Assembly: GCA_001600355.1 (NCBI GenBank)
Contig: BCJU01000001.1
Span: 4,774,013-4,838,012, forward strand
Source: Meira nashicola
Taxonomy: Eukaryota > Basidiomycota > Exobasidiomycetes > Exobasidiales > Brachybasidiaceae
Reading direction: 5' to 3'
Length of the DNA stretch: 64,000 nucleotides
Position 1 is the first letter of the stretch. Every line of letters begins with the position of its first letter. The notes beneath the pieces are model-generated. The model made no database searches and was not told the origin of the DNA. It was given only the letters and a program-made list of their open reading frames with translations. Below, piece after piece: positions 27,339 through 38,400 of the stretch. Position numbers and translations under genes: made by a program.

Positions 27339-29720
27339 TTACCAAAATCCGTCATCTTCATCTCCTTTTCCACCACCATGATGAGTAACGGCTTGTTTAC
27401 GATACATTTCTGCAATTTGATCAGGAGCAGTTGAATCTTCGGGATCTTTATCATCACGAATACGAACGTAACGTGGAAAACGAAGTGAAATACCACGATG
27501 ATCAACTAATCCTTTTGCTGCCGAATAAACTGGACTTAATGAAAGATCAGCAGCTAAAACTTCCCAAACGATCTTTGGTTCAAAGTAAACGTCTGGCTTT
27601 GCTTCTCCTACGTCATAATATCCTTTCTTTGTCGTAATTTCAAGAGCAGATAAAGTTTTATGGTGACTTTCTAAAGCTTCTTCTGAGAATCCGGTACCTA
27701 ATTTGCATACAGCTTGATACGATTCACTATCTGCATCATAACAAGCTAATAAAAATGCACCATACCAATTCGTTCTTTTACCTTTACCATAATAAGCTCC
27801 AATCACAACCAAATCTAAACTATCACCAGTTCCGGCTAAGTAATCCTTTTTGAGTTTAAGCCAATTCATAGATCTTCTACTTGGTTCATACGTTGCATCG
27901 TTTCCTTCTAACATTTTTACCATCAATCCTTCACATCCTTCTTTTACACTTTCGTCCAAGAATGATTGAATATCTTCACTTGATGTTAAATCTTTACTAA
28001 TTGCAAAATCAAATTCATCTTGAACCGGTTCGAAACTGTTTTGAAGTAATTTACGTCTTGTAGCTAAATCTAAATGTAATAAAGGCTTTCCATTTAGATA
28101 AAGTATATCGAATGCAAATAATTTCACTTTTACCTTGATATCTTCCACTTTGATGTCCTTTCGTTTTCTTCTACTCAATTCTTGGAAAGGTAATAAACGT
28201 GCAGGTAATCCTTTTTCTTCATCTGCTTTTTGCCATGCAGTACATTCTGCATCTAAAACAAAACTTTCCGTTCCTTCTTTGATGCATCTAGGTAATTGTT
28301 CAACTATATCAGGATATTTCACACTCATATTTTCCGAATTACGACTAAAAACTTGAATTGTTGATTTTGTCTTTTCACCTGTTCCGCTTTTATAGAAATG
28401 CACTTGTGCTCTTTCACCGTCATATTTGTATTCGCATACGAAAGGTTTACCTTCAAATCGGTCAAGCACTTCTCCAATTGCTTTTGTTGGTTTTGCTAAC
28501 ATTGGTTTCAATGGAACACCGGGTGTGAGATTGCATTCTTTTCGTAAACCTTGAATGCCTGCTCGTAAAAGCGTAGGGACAACAAGATCATATGTTGGCA
28601 ATTCACTAAAAACTGCTTTAACAACTTCAACACCCTTTTCTAATTCTTGTGTGAGCGATTCAGAGACTAATTGTTTACCCTTTTTGGCTGCCAATACGAC
28701 ACTTTGAGCAAGGGCGACAAGAACGGTCTTTTCCGCCAAACCGATTCGTAATTTACCTTCTAAACTTCGAATGATATACTTTGGCTCTTCTGCATTAGAG
28801 GAAGCTAATAACTTTTTAATCACTCCAATCTTGCGTTCTTGTGATTTATTTCCCGTCATTGCTGCAATCTCTTTTAAATTTTTAAACACACCACGAATTG
28901 TCAAAGCAGCAGATTTGAACATAGTCGGTTGTTTCTGTCTTGATCCGATTGCGACTAAACCTAAATCACCTTTTGCTTCTAAATCTTTCTTGATCCGGCC
29001 AACATCACGTCCTGTACTTTGTGCAATACTCTTGACCAATAAACCTTCACCGATACCCAATTCTAAGCCCTCATAATCTGGACATAATCTATTGATACAA
29101 AGGTATACGCATGGTAGTAAATCTTGTGGTGTGAGTTGGATCACTTTGACGAAAAGTTTGGTAGTGACTTCTAACTTTTCTAATCTTTTTGTTGTTGCTT
29201 CAATTTTGGCAAACGCTTCCGCCAAAGCTGAGTATGGCACCGCTTCACCTTCTTTCCAGCTAGCTTTGTCTTCTGTTGGTGCTTGTTTGACAAAAATTGC
29301 AGCCAACTTTTTCACTGCTTCACCATCTCGTTTCTTTTCTGTTGTTTGATTTGCAGCTTCTTCCTCTTGTTCTTCATACTCTTCATCCGTTTCACTTTCG
29401 GTCTTTTCTTCCATACTTTCATCTTCATCTTTTTTATTTGCTTTCTTTTCTTCTTCAGGCTTCTTTATCACTTTTGTGACCTTTGGTGCAGGCTGTGGTT
29501 TTGTATACTCTTCTTCATCATCATCTGAGTCATCAATTATCACTCTAGAGCGTTTCTTCGAATTTGATTCTTGACTTGTTTCAGTTTTCAATTTACTACC
29601 ATTTTGTACTTCTTTTAATCCATTATTCGATTTGACTGTAACTTTTTCATCTTTCGTCTTTGCTTTATCCTTTTCTGGCTCTTTTATGAAACCGCCCATC
29701 AATGTTTGTTGACGAGCCAT
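27339..29720 (-). CDS. CDC9: DNA ligase I (Cdc9)
   Basis: ATP-dependent ligase that seals Okazaki fragments and excision-repair nicks in the nucleus (and mitochondria in yeast). It is 793 residues and intronless. The first ATG is at 29720 (MARQQTLMGGFI). QTLMGGFI at residues 5-12 is a PCNA-interacting (PIP) box of the Qxx(M/L)xx(F)(F/I) kind, as expected. A Lys/Glu-rich disordered linker (to ~130) is followed by the DNA-binding domain and the adenylation domain, with the active-site Lys in CEYKYDGERAQVH (K432). Nucleotidyl-transferase motifs include VLDAECTAW, FAFDILYLNG, EGLMVKML and WLKLKKDYL. The OB-fold C terminus ends with RFPRYVRIRDDKDPEDSTA. It shares a divergent promoter with mitochondrial EF-G. 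Confidence 0.97.
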   Translation of the reverse strand: MARQQTLMGGFIKEPEKDKAKTKDEKVTVKSNNGLKEVQNGSKLKTETSQESNSKKRSRVIIDDSDDDEEEYTKPQPAPKVTKVIKKPEEEKKANKKDEDESMEEKTESETDEEYEEQEEEAANQTTEKKRDGEAVKKLAAIFVKQAPTEDKASWKEGEAVPYSALAEAFAKIEATTKRLEKLEVTTKLFVKVIQLTPQDLLPCVYLCINRLCPDYEGLELGIGEGLLVKSIAQSTGRDVGRIKKDLEAKGDLGLVAIGSRQKQPTMFKSAALTIRGVFKNLKEIAAMTGNKSQERKIGVIKKLLASSNAEEPKYIIRSLEGKLRIGLAEKTVLVALAQSVVLAAKKGKQLVSESLTQELEKGVEVVKAVFSELPTYDLVVPTLLRAGIQGLRKECNLTPGVPLKPMLAKPTKAIGEVLDRFEGKPFVCEYKYDGERAQVHFYKSGTGEKTKSTIQVFSRNSENMSVKYPDIVEQLPRCIKEGTESFVLDAECTAWQKADEEKGLPARLLPFQELSRRKRKDIKVEDIKVKVKLFAFDILYLNGKPLLHLDLATRRKLLQNSFEPVQDEFDFAISKDLTSSEDIQSFLDESVKEGCEGLMVKMLEGNDATYEPSRRSMNWLKLKKDYLAGTGDSLDLVVIGAYYGKGKRTNWYGAFLLACYDADSESYQAVCKLGTGFSEEALESHHKTLSALEITTKKGYYDVGEAKPDVYFEPKIVWEVLAADLSLSPVYSAAKGLVDHRGISLRFPRYVRIRDDKDPEDSTAPDQIAEMYRKQAVTHHGGGKGDEDDGFW

Positions 29721-30132
29721 ATTCACTTTTTCTTTAGATGAGCATCAGGAAGAAGAAGAGGTCAATCCTTTCTCATAAAATCTCCACAGGGAATATTGTT
29801 AAAAGAACAACACGCATACTCTACGCGCTGAGCAGGGCGCGTAACAAACGCGTTCTATCTACATTTCAACTTCTCGAACCTCTTTCAAGGGTTGGCTTGC
29901 GTAAGACAGGAACCAAGCACGTGTAAGACTTTTTTTCCCTGAGAAAATAGCGCTGAATAAAATTTCAATTTAAGAAGAATGCCATTCTTTCTCAAAAAGG
30001 AACGCATACAGGCCAAGTGCCGTTCACTCTTGCGTTTTCCTTCTTAGAAGCGCCGAAAGAATCCGATCTTCCTTTTTATTGTATCTTCTGTTCATTACCA
30101 AATTTGGGTTTGGATATAATAGGGAAGCAAAA
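29721..30132. promoter_or_regulatory. Divergent CDC9 / MEF1 promoter with MCB-type site
   Basis: 412 bp. AACGCGTT (29847-29854) contains ACGCGT, the MluI cell-cycle box that in yeast drives S-phase expression of replication genes including CDC9. It lies 128 bp upstream of the ligase ATG, with two further GCGC-rich elements just beyond (29824-29842). CACGTGTA occurs at 29918-29925. Cell-cycle control is inferred by analogy. Confidence 0.5.
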
Positions 30133-32685
30133 ATGATGGCGAGCAGAAGAGTGGCATCTCTAGCAAGGAGCAACGGAGCTCGATTGCTACGAAATGAAGC
30201 CTCATCAAACCTAAAGCATATATCACAACATCGTTCAATATCATCACTTATGAATGAAAACAAGAGAAAAGCATTTACCTATACTAGACCTCCCATTGCT
30301 GGCCAACAAGTTCGATTTGCAGCAGTCGCAGCAGCTACAAATGCAAAAATCACAGAACCTGGAGCTGTTCCAAACGCTACACAGGATAAAATCAACTCTT
30401 TTCCTCTTACAGACAATGACTTGCGTAAATTAGGACGACAAAGAAATATCGGTATTGCTGCACATATTGATAGTGGAAAAACAACAGTAACAGAACGTGT
30501 TTTATTCTACACCGGAAGAATTAAAGATATTCATGAAGTTCGTGGTAGAGATGAAGTAGGAGCAAAGATGGACCATATGGAATTGGAACGTGAAAAAGGT
30601 ATCACTATTCAAAGTGCTGCTACTCATTGCACATGGAAAGCAACACCACCAACTGAAACGAGAAGTGTAGGTGGAGATGTAGCAGAAGATACAGTAGGAG
30701 CAAAGGAAGATTTTCATATCAATATCATCGATACACCTGGACACGTTGATTTCACAATCGAAGTGGAACGTGCTTTACGTGTATTAGATGGGGCTGTTTT
30801 GGTACTTTGTGCCACTTCTGGAGTTCAATCACAAACTATTACCGTTGACAGACAAATGAGACGATACAATGTCCCTCGTGTTTCATTTATCAACAAGATG
30901 GACAGAGCAGGTGCAAATCCATGGCGTGTAATCGATCAAGTACGTAGCAAACTTAAAATGCCTGCTGCTGCCGTTCAAGTGCCAATCGGAGCAGAAGATG
31001 CATTCGAAGGTTTAATTGATTTGATCAGATGGAAGACAATGTATAATGAGGGAGAAAAGGGTAGTGTTATTCGGGAGTCTGATGACATTCCAGCTTCCAT
31101 GCTAGAATTCGCCAAACAGAAACGTGCAGAACTTGTTGAGCAAGTGGCAGAGGTAGACGATGAAATGACAGAAATCTTCTTGGAAGAAAGGGAGCCCACA
31201 AATGAAGAGCTAGCGAAAGCCATTCGACGTGCAACAATCAAATGTGCATTTTCGCCAGTCTTTTTGGGATCAGCAATGAAAAACAAAGGTGTTCAATCAA
31301 TGTTGGATGGTGTTTGTGCTTATCTCCCAAATCCTTCCGAGGTGCCAACTGTTGCTCTAGATGTTAGCAAGGCTGCCAAGGACCAAGCTGTAGAAGCTGC
31401 AGCAAAAGCAGCAGAATCAGAGGGTGAAGAAGCAGTATCAGAAGCCAAGCAAAATGCCCCAACCCCTTCGGTTAATCTATTACCTGCTTCTGAAGCACCC
31501 TTGGTCGGATTAGCATTCAAATTGGAAGAAGGACGTTATGGTCAATTGACATATATGCGCATGTATTCTGGTACTCTGAAGAGAGGGAATATGATCTTCA
31601 ACGCTCGTACAGGAAAGAAGGTCAAAGTACCCAGATTGGTTCGCATGCATTCAAATGATATGGAAGACGTTGACAGTATCGGACCGGGAGAAATCTGTGC
31701 CATGTTTGGTGTTGATTGTTCTAGTGGTGATACATTCACAGATGGTGCTCTCTCCCTAAGTATGAGTAGCATGTTTGTTCCTGAACCCGTTATCTCATTA
31801 GCCTTGCATCCCAAATCAAAAGAAGCCAGTGCATCTACAAATTTCAGTCGAGCATTGAACAGATTCCAAAGAGAAGATCCCACATTCCGCGTTCACATTG
31901 ATTCCGAAAGTGGAGAAACCATCATCAGTGGAATGGGTGAATTGCACTTGGAAATTTACGTTGAACGTATGCGTAGAGAATACAATGTTGCATGTGATAC
32001 CGGTAAACCTCGAGTTGCTTTCCGCGAAACGATTACTCAATCAAGTTCTTTCACATATACACACAAGAAGCAAACTGGTGGAGCAGGTCAATTTGGTCGT
32101 GTGATGGGATACATCGAACCCATGAAGATGGACGAAGATACAGGAAAAGATACCGCTTTTGAGAATCGTGTTATGGGTGGTTCAATTCCAACAGGATACA
32201 TTCCAGCTTGTGAAAAAGGATTCTTTGAAGCAATTGAAAAAGGTGCGCTTTCTGGACATTCAGTCACTGGAACTCGATTCGTACTAGAAGATGGTTTGGC
32301 ACACAGCGTCGATTCATCCGAATTGGCTTTCAGATTGGCAGTCATTGGTGCATTCAGAGAAGCATATGCAAAAGCTGGCCCTGTAATTCTCGAGCCAAAG
32401 ATGACTGTAGAGGTTGTCGCCCCTGTTGAGTTCCAAGGTGCAGTGATCGGTGCATTAAATCAACGTAAAGGTACAATCGAAGATACCGAAGTACGAGAAG
32501 ATGAATTTACCTTGACGGCAGAAGTGAGCTTGAACGATATGTTTGGCTATTCAAGTCAATTACGTGGATTGACACAAGGAAAAGGTGAATATTCTATGGA
32601 ATTGAAGACATATGCGCCTGTAATGCCCAACATTCAAAAGGATATGGAAGATGCCTACAAAAAGCTGCAACAGCAAAAGAAGTAA
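30133..32685 (+). CDS. MEF1: Mitochondrial translation elongation factor G
   Basis: GTPase catalysing ribosomal translocation in mitochondrial protein synthesis. It is 850 residues and intronless. The first ATG is 30133 ([19 protein letters not shown]), an Arg/Ser-rich mitochondrial presequence. The G domain has [16 protein letters not shown] (P-loop, from about 109), [36 protein letters not shown] and [11 protein letters not shown]. Domain II is followed by the EF-G signature regions ([63 protein letters not shown]). It resembles the translocase GFM1/Mef1 rather than the recycling factor Mef2 (RRF2). A low-complexity Ala/Glu insert (about 430-470) sits between the G domain and domain II and is longer than in yeast. 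Divergent from CDC9. Confidence 0.96.
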   Translation: MMASRRVASLARSNGARLLRNEASSNLKHISQHRSISSLMNENKRKAFTYTRPPIAGQQVRFAAVAAATNAKITEPGAVPNATQDKINSFPLTDNDLRKLGRQRNIGIAAHIDSGKTTVTERVLFYTGRIKDIHEVRGRDEVGAKMDHMELEREKGITIQSAATHCTWKATPPTETRSVGGDVAEDTVGAKEDFHINIIDTPGHVDFTIEVERALRVLDGAVLVLCATSGVQSQTITVDRQMRRYNVPRVSFINKMDRAGANPWRVIDQVRSKLKMPAAAVQVPIGAEDAFEGLIDLIRWKTMYNEGEKGSVIRESDDIPASMLEFAKQKRAELVEQVAEVDDEMTEIFLEEREPTNEELAKAIRRATIKCAFSPVFLGSAMKNKGVQSMLDGVCAYLPNPSEVPTVALDVSKAAKDQAVEAAAKAAESEGEEAVSEAKQNAPTPSVNLLPASEAPLVGLAFKLEEGRYGQLTYMRMYSGTLKRGNMIFNARTGKKVKVPRLVRMHSNDMEDVDSIGPGEICAMFGVDCSSGDTFTDGALSLSMSSMFVPEPVISLALHPKSKEASASTNFSRALNRFQREDPTFRVHIDSESGETIISGMGELHLEIYVERMRREYNVACDTGKPRVAFRETITQSSSFTYTHKKQTGGAGQFGRVMGYIEPMKMDEDTGKDTAFENRVMGGSIPTGYIPACEKGFFEAIEKGALSGHSVTGTRFVLEDGLAHSVDSSELAFRLAVIGAFREAYAKAGPVILEPKMTVEVVAPVEFQGAVIGALNQRKGTIEDTEVREDEFTLTAEVSLNDMFGYSSQLRGLTQGKGEYSMELKTYAPVMPNIQKDMEDAYKKLQQQKK

Positions 32686-32833
32686 GGAGGAGAGCTGATG
32701 AAGCTTTCAAATTTTGTATAACATAGAGATCTTTTTATTGCACAATAGATTACATTCACCCCTTCTCATATTTCTGAATGATCGTATTTTATTGCTACTA
32801 TACATGTAATGTTGTTCATAGATGGCCAGCTAT

Positions 32834-33538
32834 CTAATCGGAATAGATGAAGTTATACCTGGATAAAAGATGTGGGATTGCTGATAGCTGTGGTCCATAT
32901 CTGTTTGTAAGAAGAGAATGTTTGATGTTAGTAAATGTGAATAATTTTCTCTCTATCTAGTAAACTCACCTCTGTGAATTATCGTATAGCTCGAACAAGG
33001 GAACAGCCAAAAGTTTCATATTCTTCGGAACGGCTAAAACCTTTGTTGGAGGCATTTGAACCAAGAACAATTTTTTACACTCTTTTGGCTTAGTGATATG
33101 TGGTGGAACGTATGGATACATAAAAGTTTCGAAAGCCGGTCTCCACCATTGTGCCAAACAATCTCCAACTTCCCATTCTCCACCACTTCCGGCGCTCATT
33201 CCACCTGGACCATAACTGTTCGGATCATCTTCTTCAGGTGCTAAACGTTCGTCTAATCTACGTGCTAAGCCACTTGTTTCTTCTTCTGCCGGACGTAAAT
33301 AATCTCCTGGAAGTTTAAAAAATGCATTTGCAATTTGAATCATTAAAACGTGCGGATGACCATGATCGTGAACGACTAAAACTGCTTCTACGGTATGTCG
33401 CATTCCTAAATCTTCATATTGATTTTGTAACCTTTGTAAACGTGCAGCAACCGATGGATCTTCTTCTGGTTGAGCGGCTTTAGTTGTGAATGTGTAAGAA
33501 GAAAGTGGAAAGAGCGTTAATGTTTGTTGGGTGGACAT
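32834..33538 (-). CDS. NUDT21: Cleavage factor Im 25-kDa subunit (CPSF5/NUDT21)
   Basis: Binds UGUA elements in pre-mRNA and guides poly(A) site choice. Two exons: 32970-33538 and 32834-32900, joined across a 69-nt GTGAGT..CAG intron, giving 211 residues (human 227). The ATG at 33538 (MSTQQTLTLFPLSSYTF) matches the family's start of conservation, LYPLTNYTFGTK in human. An upstream in-frame ATG at 33583 has a weaker context. SVAARLQRLQ, GMRHTVEAVLVVHDH, FFKLPGDYL, WWRPAFETFMYPYVPPHITK and KKLFLVQMP are conserved. The Nudix box (about 81-103) is degenerate, as in all CFIm25 proteins, which bind RNA rather than hydrolyse nucleotides. The second exon supplies the conserved end YGPQLSAIPHLLSRYNFIY, confirming the intron. 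Budding yeast lacks this factor. Confidence 0.95.
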
Positions 33539-33877
33539 CTTTATATGATAATCCGCTTTAATGATCGTGATTAGAAGTGTCATTTAAACAAATAACCCAT
33601 TCTTCCTACGAATGCATCCAAACAATTTCAATTCACGTGTAGATAGAGCTATGCGTGCTTGTGCCTCGCGCTCAGAAGCCACGCTTAGCGGGGAATATCA
33701 GGCACTGCAGCTTTTCAACACTTGCATTTAATTAGCGACGTGGAAGGCAAGGCAAAAACAGTTTTGCATCTTAACTTGTCTTTCCAACAATCATAACCAC
33801 AAAAGATACCACTCTTTCTCGCAGGTCGAGTGGAGCATAGCAGAAAGAGAAATAAACAAAGCACACAACAATTAAAG
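33539..33877. promoter_or_regulatory. Divergent NUDT21 / SEC22 intergenic region
   Basis: 339 bp. Holds CACGTGTA at 33634-33641 and an alternative upstream ATG for NUDT21 (33583). No other gene. Confidence 0.4.
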
Positions 33878-34651
33878 ATGGTACTTTCTACACAAATCTC
33901 ACGTCTTTCGGACGGATTGCCATTAGCACAATCAGTCGATGATAGTTCTACAGAAGCAACCTTGTCGGAATACAAACAACAAGCAAAGCTATTATTACGT
34001 CGGATAACGCCTACTTCGGCACCAACATGTACGATCGATAGTGGACCAAGTTATTCTTTGCATTATCTCATCAGTCCACCTCCCAATGCGGCTGGTAATT
34101 TAAACACAACAAGTGTCGTCTTTTTAACAATCGCACAAAGAAGTTATCCACGTAAATTGGCATTCGCTTATCTAGATGAACTTGCAAAAGAATTTGTAAT
34201 GAATTATGGAAGTCAGATCGGTCAAAGAAATTTAAGGCCTTATGCTTTCGTAGGATTTGATACATTCATGCAAAGGACAAAGAGACTATATGCTGATTCT
34301 AGAACAGCAACGACAGCTTTAGAGGAGAAACAAGCAAATGCAGCAGCAGCAGCGGGCTCAGTAGGCGGAGAAGGTGCAGGACAAGCGGGTGGAACGAAAG
34401 ATCACTTGGGCAGACTGAATGAGGATTTACAAGATGTGACTAGAATTATGACAAAGAATATGGAAGATCTTTTATGGAGAGGAGATTCACTTGATCAAAT
34501 GTCTTCAATGTCTTCATCTTTACGTGATGAAAGTTTAAAATATCGTAAAGCAGCTCGTCAAATTAATATTGATGCTATGATTCGTAAATATGCACCCATC
34601 GGAGCGATTGCATTTTTGTTCATCTTTATCATTTGGATTCGATTCTTCTGA
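33878..34651 (+). CDS. SEC22: R-SNARE Sec22
   Basis: Vesicle SNARE for ER-Golgi anterograde and retrograde transport. It is 257 residues and intronless. The start is ATG 33878 (context AAG ATG G); the open frame upstream begins only at a GTG. An N-terminal longin domain (about 1-135; VVFLTIAQRSYPRKLAFAYLDELAKEF, RPYAFVGFDTFMQRTKRLY) is followed by an Ala/Gly-rich linker (about 150-175) longer than in yeast Sec22 (214 aa). The SNARE helix (about 178-232) has the zero-layer Arg in LLWRGDSLDQM. A single C-terminal membrane anchor (GAIAFLFIFIIWIRFF) ends the protein. No paralogous features (Ykt6 CAAX box, Nyv1) are seen. Length and longin character support Sec22. Confidence 0.93.
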   Translation: MVLSTQISRLSDGLPLAQSVDDSSTEATLSEYKQQAKLLLRRITPTSAPTCTIDSGPSYSLHYLISPPPNAAGNLNTTSVVFLTIAQRSYPRKLAFAYLDELAKEFVMNYGSQIGQRNLRPYAFVGFDTFMQRTKRLYADSRTATTALEEKQANAAAAAGSVGGEGAGQAGGTKDHLGRLNEDLQDVTRIMTKNMEDLLWRGDSLDQMSSMSSSLRDESLKYRKAARQINIDAMIRKYAPIGAIAFLFIFIIWIRFF

Positions 34652-35401
34652 TCATCATAATCATCGACTGTACATTTATACTCTTGTCATTCATAATAAA
34701 ATTACCTGCACGCATATAGCAAATACAAATTGGTACACTTTAGAAGCTACAATACCGGAAAGCATCCTTCAATAATAAAACTACAGGAACAGATCATCTT
34801 GTATCTTTAAATAGCTTGCATCATTCCGTGCGGGGAGTCTCCTAAACGACGTATGCGTGCGTATGTAGTGTAAATGATCTTCTTTGAAGAAATTATTAAA
34901 TTGATAAGTATGTAATCGAGTGCCCCTGCGATGTGGAGTTTAAGATGCGAAAACGTGTGTGATGCTGTGCAGATGTCCGATTTGGGTTAGCGTTGGAAAG
35001 GTGTTTACAAAAACCAAGCGTCAAATCAGTCAAAAGAAAAGAAATGTTACAAACCAATTCTTCTTTTAAACGTGTTACTATTCACATTTCTTGCCCACCT
35101 TTGTTGCGCCCGCTGCGCTGCGCAACGTTACGCATGCACGGCCCGGAGTTGTCAGCTTTTTTCGGATTATTACCCATTGTCCATTTGCCGATCATTCTCT
35201 CCACCATTCCACCATTGATACCTATACATCCTTTGTGCTTTCTTTCGTCTTTGGATTTTTAGGTGTATCTATTTGTTTGTCCAAGTAAAGAAGAGCAAGT
35301 AAATATTACCACAATTTCATCCTCCACGTGGAGAGAGAGAAAGCCATATCCAAAATATCAATCTTGTTCGGAATCGGACCCTTTAGAGATTTTTGTCAAA
35401 A
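34652..35401. promoter_or_regulatory. Intergenic region, 0.75 kb, with E-box palindrome
   Basis: Contains the palindrome TCCACGTGGA (35323-35332; core CACGTG) 70 bp before the next ATG, and GCTGCGCTGCGCAAC (35112-35126), the reverse complement of a motif found at 9721. Pyrimidine-rich tracts lie between them. No gene seen. Confidence 0.45.
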
Positions 35402-38400
35402 ATGGATTTGGGAGGTGTTTTTTCAACTCGCCATATTGCACCAAGCGATTCGAGATTGTTGAGCAATTTGATCAAAGCAGAGCGTAATTATATCACTCAT
35501 CTTCGTTCAAGCGTAAATGCAGCTCATGGTGCAAGTTCATCTTTATCTGCTTGGGGAACGAGTGAAGCACCGGATGTGGCTGATGCAAGTGGAAGACTTG
35601 CAAATCTTTTGAGCGCTTGTGCAGATGTACAAAGTACGCATGTTGCTGCAATTGAAGGTTATCGTGCTGCTTTGAAGGATGTGGCTGATCGTGAAGCTTC
35701 AATTCGAACCGTATTTCGTGATCGAGATATTTTGGTAAGTCGATTAATCAAAGCAAGTCAAAAGAGTGCAAGTGCATCAAGCAAAAAGTCACCAGAAGAA
35801 AGAGCAGAAAAAGTAGCTAAAGCACAACGTGAACTGGCTGCATGTGAGGAAGTTTTAACCGTTGAAGAAGCTGCTCTCGTTGGAGTAAAGAGAAGAACTT
35901 TCAAAGAAGCTTTGACGATGCGCATGAAGACAATGGGTGACGCTGGTGCTGCAATGGTTGACGCTGCTAAAGAAGCAATTCTTTTACTCGATCAATTCGA
36001 TAGTACAGCTTATCAAATGCCTATCAGTCCAATCGAACCATACGATGAATCCGCTCTTCAACATCAAGATGGTATGACTCAAGACACTTTGCATCCATAC
36101 CACCAATATCATCAATATAACAATCAAACTGCAGACGATCAATATGCTGTCAATCATCCAAACTTTGAAAATTCGTCCGTCACACCATCACAATCCGCAT
36201 CTCAAGTATATCAGCCTAATCATAATCGTGATTCGATGATGTATAATGCTCCATTTGGCGGTATAGCAGAAGGTGACGGAAATCATGCCGGACAACAGCA
36301 AAACAACGGCAATCCGGATGAATATGACAGCGATGAAGAAGATTGGCAAAGGTCATTCGGTGGTGGAGTTGGTGAAAATGCACAGCCTGTAATGGTTCAT
36401 CAAGGCGGCGGCTCCGTCTTGCCTGCTCCACATCAATTAGACTTGCGAGCGGGTACGGAAGCCGATTTCGTACCACACATGTTCCCCGTTCACTCTACAC
36501 GTAACAACAACGCTCAACACTATAATGCCAGTCCAGATTTGAGTAACAATCAATCTGCTACACCTGCTCCCACGCCACCGGCCAAAGACGAAAATAAGCG
36601 ATTATCACGTAACTCAACGATGAAAAAGCCAAAACAAAATGAAGTAGAAGACACAGTGCGCAGTAATCCTAGCCAACTCAATTATGTCAATATGCCGCCG
36701 ATTCCTACCGCACCAAGATTGAATAGCAACGGTGTCAATCTTGCACCAATCCCGACAGCTCCAAAATTATATATGCCAGGCGCATCTGGCGCTCAAGATG
36801 ATTCTTCTGACGAAGATGAACAGAGAAAAACTGTCGCTCATCGTGGAGGCGGTAGCGATTGGACTTCGCGCAATCAGGCCAGAAGGGATGAAGATGGCAA
36901 TAGCTCTGATGATGGTACCGCAAAAGTAAGCTGTACGAGTGGAAATAGGAAAACAAGCCTATTTGGAAAAATGGGTCGTTTATTTAGAGGTGATCCAAAG
37001 AATGAAGAAGCGCGATCATCGCCAAGCAGTGAAGTAAGACCAAAAAGAAGCAGCTCTCAATGGGATACCAGAACAGATGCAAATATTCGAAATAGCTTCC
37101 AAGTACACGATCCTTCATCAGTGCAGAGACGACAAAGTGTTTTAAGTAAGCCTCTAGTGCCGACTCAAGAAGATAGCAGTGATGAAGAGCAGGTAGATGA
37201 GCGGAAATTAGTACGCAATGTTAACAAAGGACCACCATTATGGCAAACGCAAAAGTCAAATTCCGACATTGGAACAAGTAAAAATCTCATCAAACGTCCA
37301 TCAACATTGCGCAGAACACCAAGCGCAACTATTAACGCCGGTCCATTAAGTTGGAAAGCACATCAAGAAGCAGAAGAGAAAAAGAGACCGGAAAGTGCTA
37401 TCGGACAGGCTTCCGCTCCTGAAGGTCTCTCAAGATCTTCAACGATGATCTCCACCACACCTTCGAAGAAAAAGAAGAAGAAAGCGAAAGCACCAGCTTC
37501 AAATGATGGTGGCAGTGAAATTGGCACACAATCAACACGTACAAAGACTCCCGCAGAAGCAGGATATCGAAACTCAGTGATTGTGACTGGTGATGCTTCT
37601 AGCGGTATTCGTAGAAGTGATAGTTTGAATTACGGCTCAATGCGAGGAACCAAAGAAAAAGACACTTTGGCTAAAAGGAGTTCGAAACGGTTGAGTGCAA
37701 TGTCGACGCAACCAATTCATGGCCATGGTAACAAAGTAGGTACTATGGGCTCAATTGATCCTTCAGGTAAATTTGCAACTAGCAATTGGGTCGCCAAGAG
37801 CAATGTGAACGAGGAAGAGGAAAGCAAACCCAGTGCAACACCCGTTAAGCCTACAGCAAGACATGCTGTTACTGGTCAAGCACCCAAAGCTGCCACTCCA
37901 AAAGCGCAGATATCTACTCCAAATGAACCGCCAAAGCATGTTCCTCAACCGTCCAGAACGATGAGTCCTCCTTTAAAGCCGGCATTGAAGCACGGAACGG
38001 ATCTGACTCGTTCGGCAAGTGCCATGTCGGCTCGATCAACAGGAGCACCAATCCTGCCCAGTATTCCCGCACCGATCTCAGCCCCGCCACCTGCATCGAC
38101 TTTATTGGACAAACAGAGCGAATCAAATACGATCACCTCTAATCCATCCTCTCTTTTAAGTCTTGAGCAAGACAAGAATATCGATGGTACCGGCCGATTG
38201 AACTTTTCTTCACTCAATGAGGGAGATTCGAGCAAAGATGAAGGAACGGTAAAGGTTCCTCGAACTGCATTGCCAAGGATCGATATGCCCGCTTCCGAAC
38301 CGTTCAAGGTTGAATTAAACGATAATGGAGGAAGAGGAAAACTTAGTACTCCTCAGAAAGAAGGCGTACCTACATTCAGTAATGGAGATCCACTCTTGAC

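Noticed and set aside
33539..33583. Upstream ATG giving a 15-residue longer CFIm25
   Set aside because: Weaker context than ATG 33538, and the extra residues are not conserved in the family.
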